This document shows positions 17,052 through 26,554 of a stretch of 64,000 bases of DNA, piece after piece. Under the pieces are notes generated by a model. That model ran no database searches. It worked only from the letters and a program-made list of their open reading frames with translations, and had not been told where the DNA came from. A program made the translations under genes and the position numbers. The DNA lies in the NCBI RefSeq assembly GCF_026240015.1, contig NZ_JAPIUX010000002.1, positions 248,001 through 312,000 on the forward strand. The letters are read 5' to 3'. How positions within the stretch are numbered: the first letter of the stretch is position 1; each line of letters begins with the position of its first letter. The DNA is from Acetobacter farinalis (GTDB lineage: Bacteria > Pseudomonadota > Alphaproteobacteria > Acetobacterales > Acetobacteraceae).

Positions 17052-17975
17052 ATGAAAAACAAGTTACTGGCGAGAATGGCGCGATTGGGCGGCCTATCGT
17101 CAGCGTTGCTGCTTGCCGGGTGTGAGATGGATGTCTTGGATCCGAAGGGCCCGGTTGGCGATGGGGTGAAATCACTGATTGCCACCTCTACAATCGCAAT
17201 GCTGATTGTGGTCGTTCCGACCATTATTCTGTCTCTGGTTTTTGCCTGGCATTACCGCCAGTCAAATACCAGCGCGGAATATCTTCCGAAGTGGTCACAT
17301 TCCAACAAGATCGAAGTGATCATCTGGGGTGTACCTGCCCTGATCATTCTCTTTCTTGCCGTGATCACCTACCAGACGAGTCATTCTCTTGACCCGTACA
17401 AACCGCTGGAAGCTGAAGCAACCACCAAGCCGCTTCATGTCGAGGTTGTGGCTCTGGACTGGAAATGGCTGTTTATCTACCCGGAACAGGGTATTGCGAC
17501 TGTCAACCAGCTGGCTATTCCGGTTAACACCCCCATTGATTTCGTAATCACCTCTGATTCCGTGATGAACTCTTTCTTCATCCCGCGTCTTGGTTCCATG
17601 ATTTACGCAATGGCCGGTATGCAGACCCAGCTTCACCTGATGGCCAGCGAGCCGGGTGACTATCTGGGTGAATCCGCCAACTACAGTGGCCGTGGCTTTT
17701 CAGACATGAAATTCCGCACGCTGGCTGTCAGTGGTGATGAATTCAACGCATGGGTTGATAAAGTGAAATCTTCCTCCGAGCAGCTGGATGGCCAGACCTA
17801 TCCGAAGCTTGCTGCCCCGAGTGAAGCAAATCCTGTCGAATATTTCGCGCATGTTGAACCCGGATTGTTCAACACGATCGTGGCCAAATACAACAACGGC
17901 ATGGTCATGGACACAAGCACTGGCAAGATGATTCAGGTGCAGTCCGCGATGTCCGACATGAATATGAAGGAATAG
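17052..17975 (+). CDS. cyoA: Ubiquinol oxidase subunit II (haem-copper quinol oxidase)
   Basis: Membrane subunit II of the terminal ubiquinol oxidase (called CyaA in some Acetobacter work). A lipoprotein signal peptide ends in LLLAGC, so Cys24 is probably lipidated. Two transmembrane helices follow (about residues 45-67 and 90-112), then a periplasmic cupredoxin-like domain. The copper-A ligands of cytochrome c oxidases are not evident, as expected for a quinol-oxidising enzyme. At 307 residues it matches the E. coli-type CyoA. It starts a four-gene operon with gaps of only a few bases. The a-type versus o-type haem cannot be told from sequence. Confidence 0.95.
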   Translation: MKNKLLARMARLGGLSSALLLAGCEMDVLDPKGPVGDGVKSLIATSTIAMLIVVVPTIILSLVFAWHYRQSNTSAEYLPKWSHSNKIEVIIWGVPALIILFLAVITYQTSHSLDPYKPLEAEATTKPLHVEVVALDWKWLFIYPEQGIATVNQLAIPVNTPIDFVITSDSVMNSFFIPRLGSMIYAMAGMQTQLHLMASEPGDYLGESANYSGRGFSDMKFRTLAVSGDEFNAWVDKVKSSSEQLDGQTYPKLAAPSEANPVEYFAHVEPGLFNTIVAKYNNGMVMDTSTGKMIQVQSAMSDMNMKE

Positions 17976-17980
17976 GATCT

Positions 17981-19972
17981 ATGCTAGGGAGACTATCGTT
18001 CTCGGCTATCCCGCTGGATGTGCCGATCCTGGTAGGCACGTTCTTGGGCGTTGCCATTGTCGGTCTCGCGGTACTGGGGCTGATTACCTATCTGGGCAAG
18101 TGGGGCTATCTCTGGAGAGAGTGGCTGACGTCTGTTGACCACAAACGTCTGGCTGTCATGTATATCGTGCTGGCGCTGGTTGCCCTGTTCCGCGGCTTTG
18201 CGGACGCCATCATGATGCGTACCCAGCTTGCCCTGGCCTATGCTGGTAACCCCGGCTATCTGCCACCGCATCACTATGATCAGATCTTCTCCGCTCACGG
18301 AACGATCATGATCTTCTTCCTGGCCATGGCGTTCATGACCGGGCTGTTCAACTTCGTTGTGCCGCTTCAGATCGGCGCGCGTGACGTTGCCTTCCCGTTC
18401 CTGAACAACCTCAGCTTCTGGATGACTGCGATTTCATTCGTCCTGGTGAATGTCTCCCTGTTCATCGGCGAATTCTCACAGTGCGGCTGGCTTGCCTATC
18501 CGCCGCTGTCTGAATCTCAGTTCAGCCCCGGCGTTGGTGTGGATTACTATATCTGGGCCGTGCAGCTTTCGGGTGTCGGCACGCTGCTGACCGGTGTGAA
18601 CTTCTTCGTGACGATCGTGAAGATGCGCGCCCCCGGCATGACCTGGATGCGTATGCCCGTCTTCACCTGGACGGCGTTCTGCTCTTCCATTCTGATCATG
18701 GTCTCCTTCCCGGTGCTGACCGTAGCCCTCGCGCTGCTTGGTCTGGACCGCTACTTCGGCATGCACTTCTTCACCAATGATGGTGGCGGCAACCAGATGC
18801 TGTATCTCAGCCTGATCTGGGCCTGGGGTCATCCTGAAGTTTATATTCTTGTTATTCCCGCCTTTGGTGTGTTCTCTGAAGTTGTTCCTGCATTCTCCGG
18901 CAAGCCGCTGTTCGGTTATGCCACCATGGTTTATGCAACCTGCTCCATCATGATTCTGTCCTTCCTCGTGTGGGTTCACCACTTCTTCACGATGGGTGCT
19001 GGTCCGGACGTGAACGCGTTCTTCGGCATTGCAACCATGGTCATCTCGATCCCGACTGGCGTGAAGCTCTTTAACTGGCTCTTCACCATGTATAAGGGCC
19101 GGATCCAGTTTCATGCCTGCATGTACTGGGCCGTTGGCTTCATGGTGACCTTCACCATCGGTGGTATGACCGGTGTGATGCTGGCCATCCCGGGTGCCGA
19201 CTTCGTTCTGCATAACTCCCTGTTCCTGATTGCCCACTTCCATAACGTGATTATCGGCGGTGTGTATTTCGGTTACATCTGCGGCATGAACTTCTGGTTC
19301 CCGAAGGTTACGGGCTTCAAGCTGAACGAGGCCTGGGGCATCCGTGCGTTCTGGTTCTGGTTTGTTGGTTTCTACTTTGCGTTCATTCCGCTGTATGTTC
19401 TGGGCTTCGAGGGCATGACCCGTCGTATGAACCACTACGACAATCCGGAATGGCACATCTGGATGCTGATTGCTGAAGTGGGCGCCGTTCTGGTCCTGCT
19501 CGGTATCGTCTGCCAGCTGACACAGCTTTTTGTCTCTATCCGTGACCGTAACCTGCCGGCCAACCGTGATCTCACGGGTGACCCGTGGAATGGCCGCGCT
19601 CTGGAATGGTCCACGTCTTCTCCGCCGCCGCCGTACAACTTTGCTATTGTCCCGCACGTTCATGGACTTGATGCGTTCATGCACGACAAGGAAAATGGCA
19701 TTGATACACGTCATGCCGGTGGTCCGTATGCTCCGATCCATATGCCGAAAAACACGGCTGCCGGGTTCTTCGTCGGTGCGTTCAGCTTCATCTTCGGCTT
19801 TGCTGCTATTTGGTATATCTGGTGGCTGGCAGCCATCGGCCTGATCGGTGTGATCGGGACGGTTATTGCCCGTAGCGCCAACAAGGATATCGATTACTAC
19901 ATCCCTGCTGAAGAAGTTGCCCGGATCGAGAACGAGCATTCCCGTAAACTCATGGCACAGGCAGCTGAGTAA
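17981..19972 (+). CDS. cyoB: Ubiquinol oxidase subunit I
   Basis: Catalytic subunit with the haem-copper centre that reduces O2 to water and pumps protons. At 663 residues it has the same length as E. coli CyoB. Ligand-bearing helices are recognisable: FSAHGTIMIFF (low-spin haem His), WAWGHPEVYILVIPAFG (CuB His with the His-Tyr pair), WVHHFFTMG (CuB His-His) and IAHFHNVIIGGVYFG (haem His pair). It follows cyoA after 5 bases and shares one base with cyoC. In acetic acid bacteria this oxidase drains the electrons delivered by alcohol and sugar dehydrogenases such as AdhAB nearby. Confidence 0.97.
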   Translation: MLGRLSFSAIPLDVPILVGTFLGVAIVGLAVLGLITYLGKWGYLWREWLTSVDHKRLAVMYIVLALVALFRGFADAIMMRTQLALAYAGNPGYLPPHHYDQIFSAHGTIMIFFLAMAFMTGLFNFVVPLQIGARDVAFPFLNNLSFWMTAISFVLVNVSLFIGEFSQCGWLAYPPLSESQFSPGVGVDYYIWAVQLSGVGTLLTGVNFFVTIVKMRAPGMTWMRMPVFTWTAFCSSILIMVSFPVLTVALALLGLDRYFGMHFFTNDGGGNQMLYLSLIWAWGHPEVYILVIPAFGVFSEVVPAFSGKPLFGYATMVYATCSIMILSFLVWVHHFFTMGAGPDVNAFFGIATMVISIPTGVKLFNWLFTMYKGRIQFHACMYWAVGFMVTFTIGGMTGVMLAIPGADFVLHNSLFLIAHFHNVIIGGVYFGYICGMNFWFPKVTGFKLNEAWGIRAFWFWFVGFYFAFIPLYVLGFEGMTRRMNHYDNPEWHIWMLIAEVGAVLVLLGIVCQLTQLFVSIRDRNLPANRDLTGDPWNGRALEWSTSSPPPPYNFAIVPHVHGLDAFMHDKENGIDTRHAGGPYAPIHMPKNTAAGFFVGAFSFIFGFAAIWYIWWLAAIGLIGVIGTVIARSANKDIDYYIPAEEVARIENEHSRKLMAQAAE

Positions 19973-20577
19973 TGGCGCACGACACAACTGTTCAGACCGC
20001 AGGCCACGACGAACACCATCATGAGTCCCCGGTGGTGTTCGGGTTCTGGGTCTACCTGATGACCGACTGCATCATCTTCGGCACGCTTTTTGCCGTGTTT
20101 GCAGTTCTCCGTAACCAGTTCAATGGCGGCCCGAGCGGTCATGAACTGTTTGAATTCAGTGGACTTGGGCTGGAAACAGCCCTTCTGCTGGTCTCCTCCA
20201 TTACCTATGGGTTTGGCATGATTGCCGCCCATAAGAACGAGATCAGCAAAGTCATCATGTGGCTGGGTGTAACCTTCCTTCTCGGTCTGGGCTTTGTTGG
20301 CCTGGAAGTGAATGAATTTGCGCACATGATTCATGAAGGTGCTGGTCCGGACCGCAGTGCGTTCCTGTCCGCCTTCTTCACGCTGGTGTCGACCCATGGT
20401 CTGCACGTGACGTGTGGTCTGATCTGGATTGTGACCCTGATGGTTCAGCTGATGGGCACGACCGAGATCCCGGAACGTATGATGAATAAGCTCACTTGCC
20501 TGAGCCTGTTCTGGCACTTCCTGGATATCGTCTGGATCTGCGTCTTCACCTATGTCTATCTGGCGAGCATGATCTGA
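19972..20577 (+). CDS. cyoC: Ubiquinol oxidase subunit III
   Basis: Membrane subunit of 201 residues with five hydrophobic helices, typical of CyoC. The histidine-rich start (HDEHHHESP) and the helix PVVFGFWVYLMTDCIIFGTLF are family features, as is STHGLHVTCGLIW. The start ATG overlaps the TAA stop of cyoB by one base, and its own TGA overlaps the start of cyoD, so the subunits are translationally coupled. Confidence 0.96.
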   Translation: MAHDTTVQTAGHDEHHHESPVVFGFWVYLMTDCIIFGTLFAVFAVLRNQFNGGPSGHELFEFSGLGLETALLLVSSITYGFGMIAAHKNEISKVIMWLGVTFLLGLGFVGLEVNEFAHMIHEGAGPDRSAFLSAFFTLVSTHGLHVTCGLIWIVTLMVQLMGTTEIPERMMNKLTCLSLFWHFLDIVWICVFTYVYLASMI

Positions 20578-20909
20578 TGAGCGATCTTCACACATCCCCT
20601 TCGGGTGAGAGCCACGGTAGTGTATCTTCATACATTATCGGGTTTGTTCTTGCTGTTATCCTGACGGCAGCGGCTTTTGGCGTCGTTATGAGCCATAGCC
20701 TCTCTCCTTCAGGTACGCTGACAGCCATTGCGGTTCTTGCCTTCGTTCAGGTGCTGGTGCACCTGCATTACTTCCTCCACATGGGCGGCGGGTCCGAACA
20801 GCGTTGGAACAACATGTGCTTCTTCTTCACTGTTGGTTTCGTCGTGATTCTGGTTATCGGCACGCTGTTCGTCATGAACAACACCGCCCTGCACATGATG
20901 TCCCGCTAA
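20577..20909 (+). CDS. cyoD: Ubiquinol oxidase subunit IV
   Basis: Small membrane subunit of 110 residues with three hydrophobic helices; SSYIIGFVLAVILTAAAF and the histidine-bearing LVHLHYFLHMGGGSEQ fit CyoD, thought to help assemble the CuB centre. The frame is open from 20496, but the ATG at 20577 overlaps the TGA of cyoC (ATGA) and gives the normal length. It closes the operon and is followed by a strong palindromic terminator. Confidence 0.95.
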   Translation: MSDLHTSPSGESHGSVSSYIIGFVLAVILTAAAFGVVMSHSLSPSGTLTAIAVLAFVQVLVHLHYFLHMGGGSEQRWNNMCFFFTVGFVVILVIGTLFVMNNTALHMMSR

Positions 20910-20960
20910 AAAGGGACAGCCCTGCCGGTTTCACACTGGCAGGGTCTTGTGTTTGGCACG

Positions 20961-20994
20961 AAAAAAGCCCCGGAAAATTTTCCGGGGCTTTTTT
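20961..20994. terminator. Bidirectional terminator between cyoD and fdxA
   Basis: A perfect 34-bp palindrome centred on AAAATTTT: AAAAAAGCCCCGG at the left arm and CCGGGGCTTTTTT at the right. It serves the converging cyoABCD and ferredoxin transcripts. Confidence 0.92.
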
Positions 20995-21032
20995 TATGCG
21001 CTGATTGTCCAAGCACCACGAAGGTGGGGGCT

Positions 21033-21365
21033 TCAGCCCTTGTGCGGCTCCGGAGAGAGCAGGCCGGCTTTGTCGGGTTTGTCTTTCCACTCTTCCGCAT
21101 CAGCCGGGGGTGTGCCCTTGCGGGTGATGTTCGGCCATTTGGTGGAATAGGTTGCGTTGAGTTCTGCCCAGGCTGTTGCGCGGTCATCGCTGTCCGGGAA
21201 AATCGCTTCTGCGGGGCATTCAGGTTCGCACACGCCACAGTCAATGCATTCATCCGGGTTGATGACCAGGAAGTTTTCGCCGGCGTAGAAGCAGTCAACA
21301 GGGCAGACTTCCACACAGTCCATGAATTTGCAGCGGATGCAGTTTTCAGTGACCACGTAGGTCAT
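21033..21365 (-). CDS. fdxA: Seven-iron ferredoxin ([3Fe-4S][4Fe-4S])
   Basis: Small soluble electron carrier of 110 residues. The N-terminal half has the cluster-binding cysteines in ENCIRCKFMDCVEVCPVDCF and DECIDCGVCEPECPAEAI; the first motif fits the seven-iron type usual in alphaproteobacteria. The tail of about 50 residues after the clusters is normal for FdxA. The frame is open further upstream, but the ATG at 21365 has GGAG at proper spacing and starts the canonical MTYVVTENC. Its partner may be the ferredoxin-NADP reductase encoded at 35.6-36.5 kb. Confidence 0.93.
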   Translation of the reverse strand: MTYVVTENCIRCKFMDCVEVCPVDCFYAGENFLVINPDECIDCGVCEPECPAEAIFPDSDDRATAWAELNATYSTKWPNITRKGTPPADAEEWKDKPDKAGLLSPEPHKG

Positions 21366-21542
21366 TGCCATCTCCGAAGATTTTTGGGGGATCGGAGGGC
21401 TTCCGGTCCCGGGACAAATGGCATGGTCAGTCCCGGCCACGCCATCAAGGATGGCGAAGATATGAGGGGCTTTTTGTTTCGTGGCAACCCGCTTCTGTCA
21501 CGGATGACTTTTTCTTCCTGTTCTTCCTGAGCAGCGCGGCCT

Positions 21543-24137
21543 CTAGCGGCGTTTCTGCAACACGGCCAGAGCTGCAAACGGGCCTGCCGGAACCTGTAAT
21601 TTTCTGGTTTCCGTCTTCCGGGTGTGTTTGCGGCCCTGCTGGCCCGGTGCAGGGGTGCGTGCAGGCAGAAGCATGGCTGGAGCAGGGGGGCCGTACTGTT
21701 TCTTGCACGGGATGGCGGCTTTCTGCACGCGCAGCCCCAGTGCGGGCAGGACCGTGAGAAGCTCTGCCGCAGGCACGCCCAGGCGGGATGCCACGCTGGC
21801 TTCAAGCGGGCAGCCTCCCGTGCGGGCGGCGCGTTCGGACAGGGTTTGGTAAATCTCCTGCGCACTATCAAGCCGGATCAGAAAATTCCCGACCGTCTGC
21901 CAGCCTGTTTGCAGCAGCATATGGCGGTCCTGTACGGAAAGAGACGTGCCGGGGGGAATGCGGCTGGAGACAGCGCCCGGTTTGGGGAGCGGTGGCATGG
22001 GCCTGCCGGTGTGGAGATGAATCAGCAGGGCCCGGAGCTGCATGGGGCGCGGGCGCAGGAGCTGGGGGCAGAACAGGAGCCCTCCCCCTATGCGCAGCCC
22101 CAGCTTGTGCAGAAAATGGCTGTCCTTTCTGGTGATCTGGCTTTCGGGAGGCAGGGGCATCACGCCGCCCTGTTCCGCCAGACCATGCACTATGCCGCGC
22201 AGGGTGGGCTTATCCGCCACAGCACTGGCGGCCCGGAAAAGAGGGCTGAGGGTTTTTTGCAGGGTGGCCGCCACAAAGGCGTTCAGCCGCATGCGGATGC
22301 GTTCGCGGTGCGTGGGTTCCAGAAACTCGGCACTTGTCGCATGCACGGCGGGGCGCAGCAGCTCCTCGCCTTTCTGGAGGTGTCCTATGGCGTTTTCATC
22401 CCAGAGCAGCGTGCCGGTTTCCGCGTCCAGTGTCAGGCTTTCGTCCGGTGACTGGAGGAACTGTGTCACGCGCCGGGGGATTTCACTGCGTGCCGCCCGA
22501 CGCGCCGCCCGCATCAGCAAAGGTTGGTCAGACCGGGCGGCTTCCGGGTCGGGAATGAAGGTAAAGCCCTGCATATGGCCCACCGTGTGGCCTTCCACGC
22601 TAACGTCTCCGCTGCGGGTAATGGCGGAAAGCAGAGGGCTGCCGTCTGCTTCCTCCAGCCTGCGCGCCAGGCTGGTAGCGCGTTTGTCCACAAAGCGGGC
22701 AGCCAGCCCTTCGTGCAGCAGGTCGGACAGGGTGTCTTCAAGCGTCCGGGTCCGGCTGCGCCAGAGCTGCGGGTCTTCCACCCAGTCGGACCGGGTGGCG
22801 ACATACGCCCAGATGCGGATTCCCATCAGCCGCTGCATCAGGGTCTCAATATCGCCCTCTGTGCGTTCCAGATTGGCCAGGCGGGGTTCCAGCCAGCTTG
22901 AAGGCAGGCGGCCCTCCCGCACCAGCACGGTAAAAATCTGGGCGCATTGGCGGATATGGCTGTCTTCCCCCAGCTTGCGGAAATCCGGGATCTGGCAGAC
23001 CTCCCACAGCAGGCGGGTGCGCCCCGGTTCCCGCGTGAGGCTCTGGATGGCCGGGTCCCGCATCAGGGCGCTGAGCACAATGAGGTCTGATGCCGGTTCC
23101 GCGGCCCGCAGGCCGGGGTAGGGCGGCTTCTGGCACAGGCTGGCGTACAGGGTGCGGGGAGAGGTGTAATCCAGCGCGCTGTTGCGCCAGAAAAGGTGGC
23201 GCAGCGTGTCAAACTGATGGTTTTCCACCGCTTCGGCCACGTGGTCTGGCAGTGGCGGGCAGTCTCCTGTGGTGCCGAATGTGCCGTCCTGCGCGCCACG
23301 CCCTGCGCGCCCGGCAATCTGGGCAATTTCAGCCGCACTCAGCATCCGGCGGTGGGAGCCATCAAACTTGGAAAGCCCGGCAAAGGCCACATGCTGGATA
23401 TCCATGTTCAGCCCCATGCCGATGGCATCTGTGGCCACAAGATAGTCCACTTCCCGTTTCTGGTAGAGTTCCACCTGTGCGTTACGGGTGCGGGGGGAGA
23501 GCTGACCCATGACGACCGCACAGCCGCCGCGCCTGCGCCGGATGGCTTCGGCAATGGCGTACACATCCCCGGCGGAAAAGGCGACAATGGCGGAACGCGG
23601 CGGCAGGCGGGAGAGGCGCGTGACGCCGGTATAACTCAGGTTGGAGAGGCGGGGGCGCGCCTCGATTTCAATACCCGGAATCAGGCTGCGCAGCAGCGGC
23701 GCGATGGTGTCCGCCCCCAGAAACAGGGTTTCCGCCTGACCGCGGGCGTTCAGAAGCCGGTCCGTAAACACATGGCCGCGTTCCGGGTCCGCGCAGAGCT
23801 GGATTTCATCCACTGCGATGAACTCCACCGCGCGGTCCATGGGCATGGCTTCCACCGTGCAGGAAAACCAGCGTGCGCCAGAGGGAATGATTTTTTCTTC
23901 CCCCGTAATCAGGCCCACGGCGCGCACGCCCTTCAGTCGCACCATCCGTTCATAGTTTTCCCGCGCCAGCAGGCGGAGTGGAAACCCCATGATGCCGGAC
24001 GTGTGGGCCAGCATGCGCTCAAGCGCGAGATGGGTCTTGCCGGTGTTGGTGGGGCCCAGTACAGCGCGAACGGGAGCGTCGGCATGGCTGGCGGGAGGCC
24101 GCAGGGAGCTGGCCTGTCGGCTTGGGGTATCCATCAT
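21543..24137 (-). CDS. SUV3-like DExH-box RNA helicase (first copy)
   Basis: ATP-dependent helicase related to the mitochondrial SUV3 RNA helicase and its alphaproteobacterial relatives. The Walker A motif GPTNTGKTH lies near the N-terminus (about residue 30), followed by motif II VDEIQLC and the second RecA lobe with DYLVATDAIGMGLNMDI and QIAGRAGRG. A C-terminal region of about 500 residues has no motif I can name. ATG 24137 or 24134 are equally likely starts; the open frame reaches 24194. It is divergent from leucyl aminopeptidase, about 105 bases away. A second, differently built copy lies at 36.8-39.2 kb. Confidence 0.85.
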   Translation of the reverse strand: MMDTPSRQASSLRPPASHADAPVRAVLGPTNTGKTHLALERMLAHTSGIMGFPLRLLARENYERMVRLKGVRAVGLITGEEKIIPSGARWFSCTVEAMPMDRAVEFIAVDEIQLCADPERGHVFTDRLLNARGQAETLFLGADTIAPLLRSLIPGIEIEARPRLSNLSYTGVTRLSRLPPRSAIVAFSAGDVYAIAEAIRRRRGGCAVVMGQLSPRTRNAQVELYQKREVDYLVATDAIGMGLNMDIQHVAFAGLSKFDGSHRRMLSAAEIAQIAGRAGRGAQDGTFGTTGDCPPLPDHVAEAVENHQFDTLRHLFWRNSALDYTSPRTLYASLCQKPPYPGLRAAEPASDLIVLSALMRDPAIQSLTREPGRTRLLWEVCQIPDFRKLGEDSHIRQCAQIFTVLVREGRLPSSWLEPRLANLERTEGDIETLMQRLMGIRIWAYVATRSDWVEDPQLWRSRTRTLEDTLSDLLHEGLAARFVDKRATSLARRLEEADGSPLLSAITRSGDVSVEGHTVGHMQGFTFIPDPEAARSDQPLLMRAARRAARSEIPRRVTQFLQSPDESLTLDAETGTLLWDENAIGHLQKGEELLRPAVHATSAEFLEPTHRERIRMRLNAFVAATLQKTLSPLFRAASAVADKPTLRGIVHGLAEQGGVMPLPPESQITRKDSHFLHKLGLRIGGGLLFCPQLLRPRPMQLRALLIHLHTGRPMPPLPKPGAVSSRIPPGTSLSVQDRHMLLQTGWQTVGNFLIRLDSAQEIYQTLSERAARTGGCPLEASVASRLGVPAAELLTVLPALGLRVQKAAIPCKKQYGPPAPAMLLPARTPAPGQQGRKHTRKTETRKLQVPAGPFAALAVLQKRR

Positions 24138-24242
24138 GATGCCATGGTCCGCTGGTATGCGTTCAAAAGCAACCCGTTCCCTTCTGCGGAGCATTGCGCC
24201 AGAACGGCGCGCGGCGCAGGTTTGCTCAAGGAGAAAGTGCCC

Positions 24243-25700
24243 ATGTCCGTTCGTGAATCAGACTGTTTCCCAGACTGTCTTAGTGTGTCCCGCAGTGCCC
24301 GCAAAGCCGGGAAAAAAGCCATTCGCACCGTGCATGGCGTACGGGGGGCCGCGCCGCAGGCCCTTGCCACCCTGCTGGGGGCGGAAGCGGCCGCTTTTGC
24401 CCTGTCCTGTGGCTTTACAGGCAAGCCGGGCCAGCTTGTGCTGGTGCCTGATGCCGGAGGCGCGCCAGTGGGGCTGTTCGGCCTGCCTGAGAAGGGGCTG
24501 CGTGACCCGTATCTGTTTGGAACACTGGCCCAGGACCTGCCTGCGGGGGACTGGCGGGTTGAGACGCCAGCCGATTGCGCGCGGGAGGATGTCATTCTGG
24601 GCTTCTGTCTGGGGGCGTATCAGTTTTCCCTGAAATCAACCGAAACCGCCGGAAAGGCTGACAAGCCACGGCTGGTGGTGACAGAGGCGGAGCAGGCCGG
24701 GCTGGCGGTGGAGACAGCACGGTCTGTCTGTCTGGCGCGGGATCTCATCAACACGCCGGCCAATCTGCTGGGGCCGTCTGATCTGGCCCGTGCGGCACGG
24801 GCCGCGCTGGCACCTTTTGGCGCGGAGGTCGAGATCATCAAGGGGGCGGAGCTGGAGAAGGCGTATCCGCTGCTGGCCCATGTGGGCAATGGCTCCGAGC
24901 GCGGGCCACGCGTGGCCATTGCCCGCTGGCAGGGGAGCCGGGCGGGAGAGAAGGCCCCCTTGATTTCTCTGGTGGGGAAAGGGGTGTGCTTTGATTCCGG
25001 GGGGTATGACCTCAAACCCTCCTCCGGCATGTTGCGTATGAAAAAGGATATGGGTGGCGCGGCCAGCGTGCTGGCTCTGGCCCGGCTGATCATGACGCAG
25101 GATCTGCCGGTGCGCCTGGAAGTGCGGCTGGGCTGTGTTGAAAACAGTGTGTCCGGTCATGCCATGCGCCCGCTGGATGTGGTGAAGAGCCGTGCGGGCC
25201 TGACGGTGGAAATCGGGAACACGGACGCCGAGGGGCGGCTGGTGCTGTGTGACCTGCTGAGTGAGGCGGGGGAGCACGCGCCGGACCTGCTGCTCGATAT
25301 TGCCACCCTGACCGGCGCCGCCCGTGTGGCGCTCGGGCCGGACCTGCCCGCCCTGATGAGTAATGATGATACTGTCGCGCAGGCTATTCTGGATGCAGGC
25401 CACCGGCAGGCAGACCCGCTTTGGCGGTTGCCCCTCTGGCAGGGCTATGCCGGATGGCTGCGCAGTCCTGTGGCGGATCTGAACAATATTTCCTCTAAAC
25501 CCATGGCCGGGGCAATAACTGCCGGACTGTTTCTTGAGCGTTTTGTAAATGCAGGCCAGCGGTGGGCGCATATCGACAGCTATGCGTGGAATGATAGCAG
25601 CCGCCCCGGACGGCCTGAAGGCGGGGATTCTCCTGGGGTTCGGGCACTTTTTGATGCGTTGTGTCGAATTTTTGAGACAAAAACTGACGCGATGTCGTAA
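24243..25700 (+). CDS. Leucyl aminopeptidase family protein (M17)
   Basis: Cytoplasmic di-zinc exopeptidase that removes N-terminal residues from peptides. The C-terminal catalytic domain carries the metal and catalytic residues in VGKGVCFDSGGYDLKP, MKKDMGGAA and IGNTDAEGRLVL, with ATLTGAARVALG behind them. The 485-residue length fits the family. The frame is open for over 1 kb further upstream, but that part is antisense to the helicase gene; the ATG at 24243 has AAGGAGAAAG just before it. Its exact role, whether PepA-like or cysteinylglycinase-like, cannot be told from sequence. Confidence 0.92.
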   Translation: MSVRESDCFPDCLSVSRSARKAGKKAIRTVHGVRGAAPQALATLLGAEAAAFALSCGFTGKPGQLVLVPDAGGAPVGLFGLPEKGLRDPYLFGTLAQDLPAGDWRVETPADCAREDVILGFCLGAYQFSLKSTETAGKADKPRLVVTEAEQAGLAVETARSVCLARDLINTPANLLGPSDLARAARAALAPFGAEVEIIKGAELEKAYPLLAHVGNGSERGPRVAIARWQGSRAGEKAPLISLVGKGVCFDSGGYDLKPSSGMLRMKKDMGGAASVLALARLIMTQDLPVRLEVRLGCVENSVSGHAMRPLDVVKSRAGLTVEIGNTDAEGRLVLCDLLSEAGEHAPDLLLDIATLTGAARVALGPDLPALMSNDDTVAQAILDAGHRQADPLWRLPLWQGYAGWLRSPVADLNNISSKPMAGAITAGLFLERFVNAGQRWAHIDSYAWNDSSRPGRPEGGDSPGVRALFDALCRIFETKTDAMS

Positions 25701-25858
25701 AGAAATGTCACATTCCTGGAACTATTTTCGTAGTACAGGATTTAAATATGTACACCGGCTCCTATATAAGCGTCACCAAGTATGCCGGAAGTAAAAATTA
25801 AAGGGACCGAATGCAGGCCGCGAGGCTGGCAGGCGGTCTTTGGAAAGGAAAAAGTCTG

Positions 25859-26272
25859 ATGGCACATACTGCCGCCAAAACCGAAGAGCTGGTTAAAACT
25901 CTTCGCGATACAGTTGTCTCGCTGGTGCGGGGCGAGGGGCCCGATCTGTCTGCAAGGCAGCTTGCGGTCTTTTTGACCTGCTACCTTGATGAATCCGGCC
26001 ATACCGTGCGTGGTCTGGCATCCAGCCTGAATGTCTCCAAGCCCGCCATTACCCGCGCGCTGGACCGTCTGGGTGAGCTGGATCTGGCCCGCCGCAAGGT
26101 AGACCCGCTGGACCGCCGCTCCGTTCTAGTGCAGCGCACGCCCAAAGGGGCCGCGTACCTGAAGGAAATCCGTTCCATCATGGGCGGTGCGGCTGAAGAA
26201 GAGGCCAAAAAGATGCGTCAGGAAGAAAAGCCGGTTCGCCGCGCCACCCTGCGCCGCATTGCCGCTGCCTGA
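25859..26272 (+). CDS. MarR-type winged-helix transcriptional regulator
   Basis: Small DNA-binding protein of about 137 residues. The helix-turn-helix reads VRGLASSLNVSKPAITRALD, followed by the wing DRRSVLVQRTPKGAAYL, the arrangement seen in MarR-family repressors. The C-terminal end is lysine and arginine-rich (EKPVRRATLRRIAAA), unlike most MarR proteins, and may contact DNA. The ATG at 25859 has AAGGA about 10 bases upstream; a 16-residue longer form from 25811 is possible. The gene stands alone, so its target is not evident. A TATATAAG at about 25764 may be its -10 box. Confidence 0.8.
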   Translation: MAHTAAKTEELVKTLRDTVVSLVRGEGPDLSARQLAVFLTCYLDESGHTVRGLASSLNVSKPAITRALDRLGELDLARRKVDPLDRRSVLVQRTPKGAAYLKEIRSIMGGAAEEEAKKMRQEEKPVRRATLRRIAAA

Positions 26273-26554
26273 AGACCGCGAATGCGGTCCTGTCTGCCAT
26301 TCCTTTCTACAGGGCATGACAGACAGGCCGGTTGCGGCAAGCTTTTACAACAGGGTGCCTTTTCTGCCTGCCTCCCGAAAAAACCCCGGCGGTCTGCCGT
26401 GGGTATGAAAACGGGGAAAAGCGCGGAAGCGTAAGGAGCGCCCTTTGCCTGCCGCCTGCCCGGCGGATGCGATGGGGGCAGCTTCCCTCACGCGCACTCA
26501 GTCAAATTTATCCTGAGTGCCTCAAACGGGTCTGGCAGCAGGCTGACGCGCTGC

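Noticed and set aside
18476..19987. 503-codon minus-strand frame opposite cyoB
   Set aside because: Antisense to a certain gene; the His/Asp/Glu-rich composition reflects the reverse complement of hydrophobic codons.
23196..24242. Upstream extension of the leucyl aminopeptidase frame by about 350 codons
   Set aside because: The extension is antisense to the first helicase gene, and a clear ribosome binding site sits at ATG 24243.
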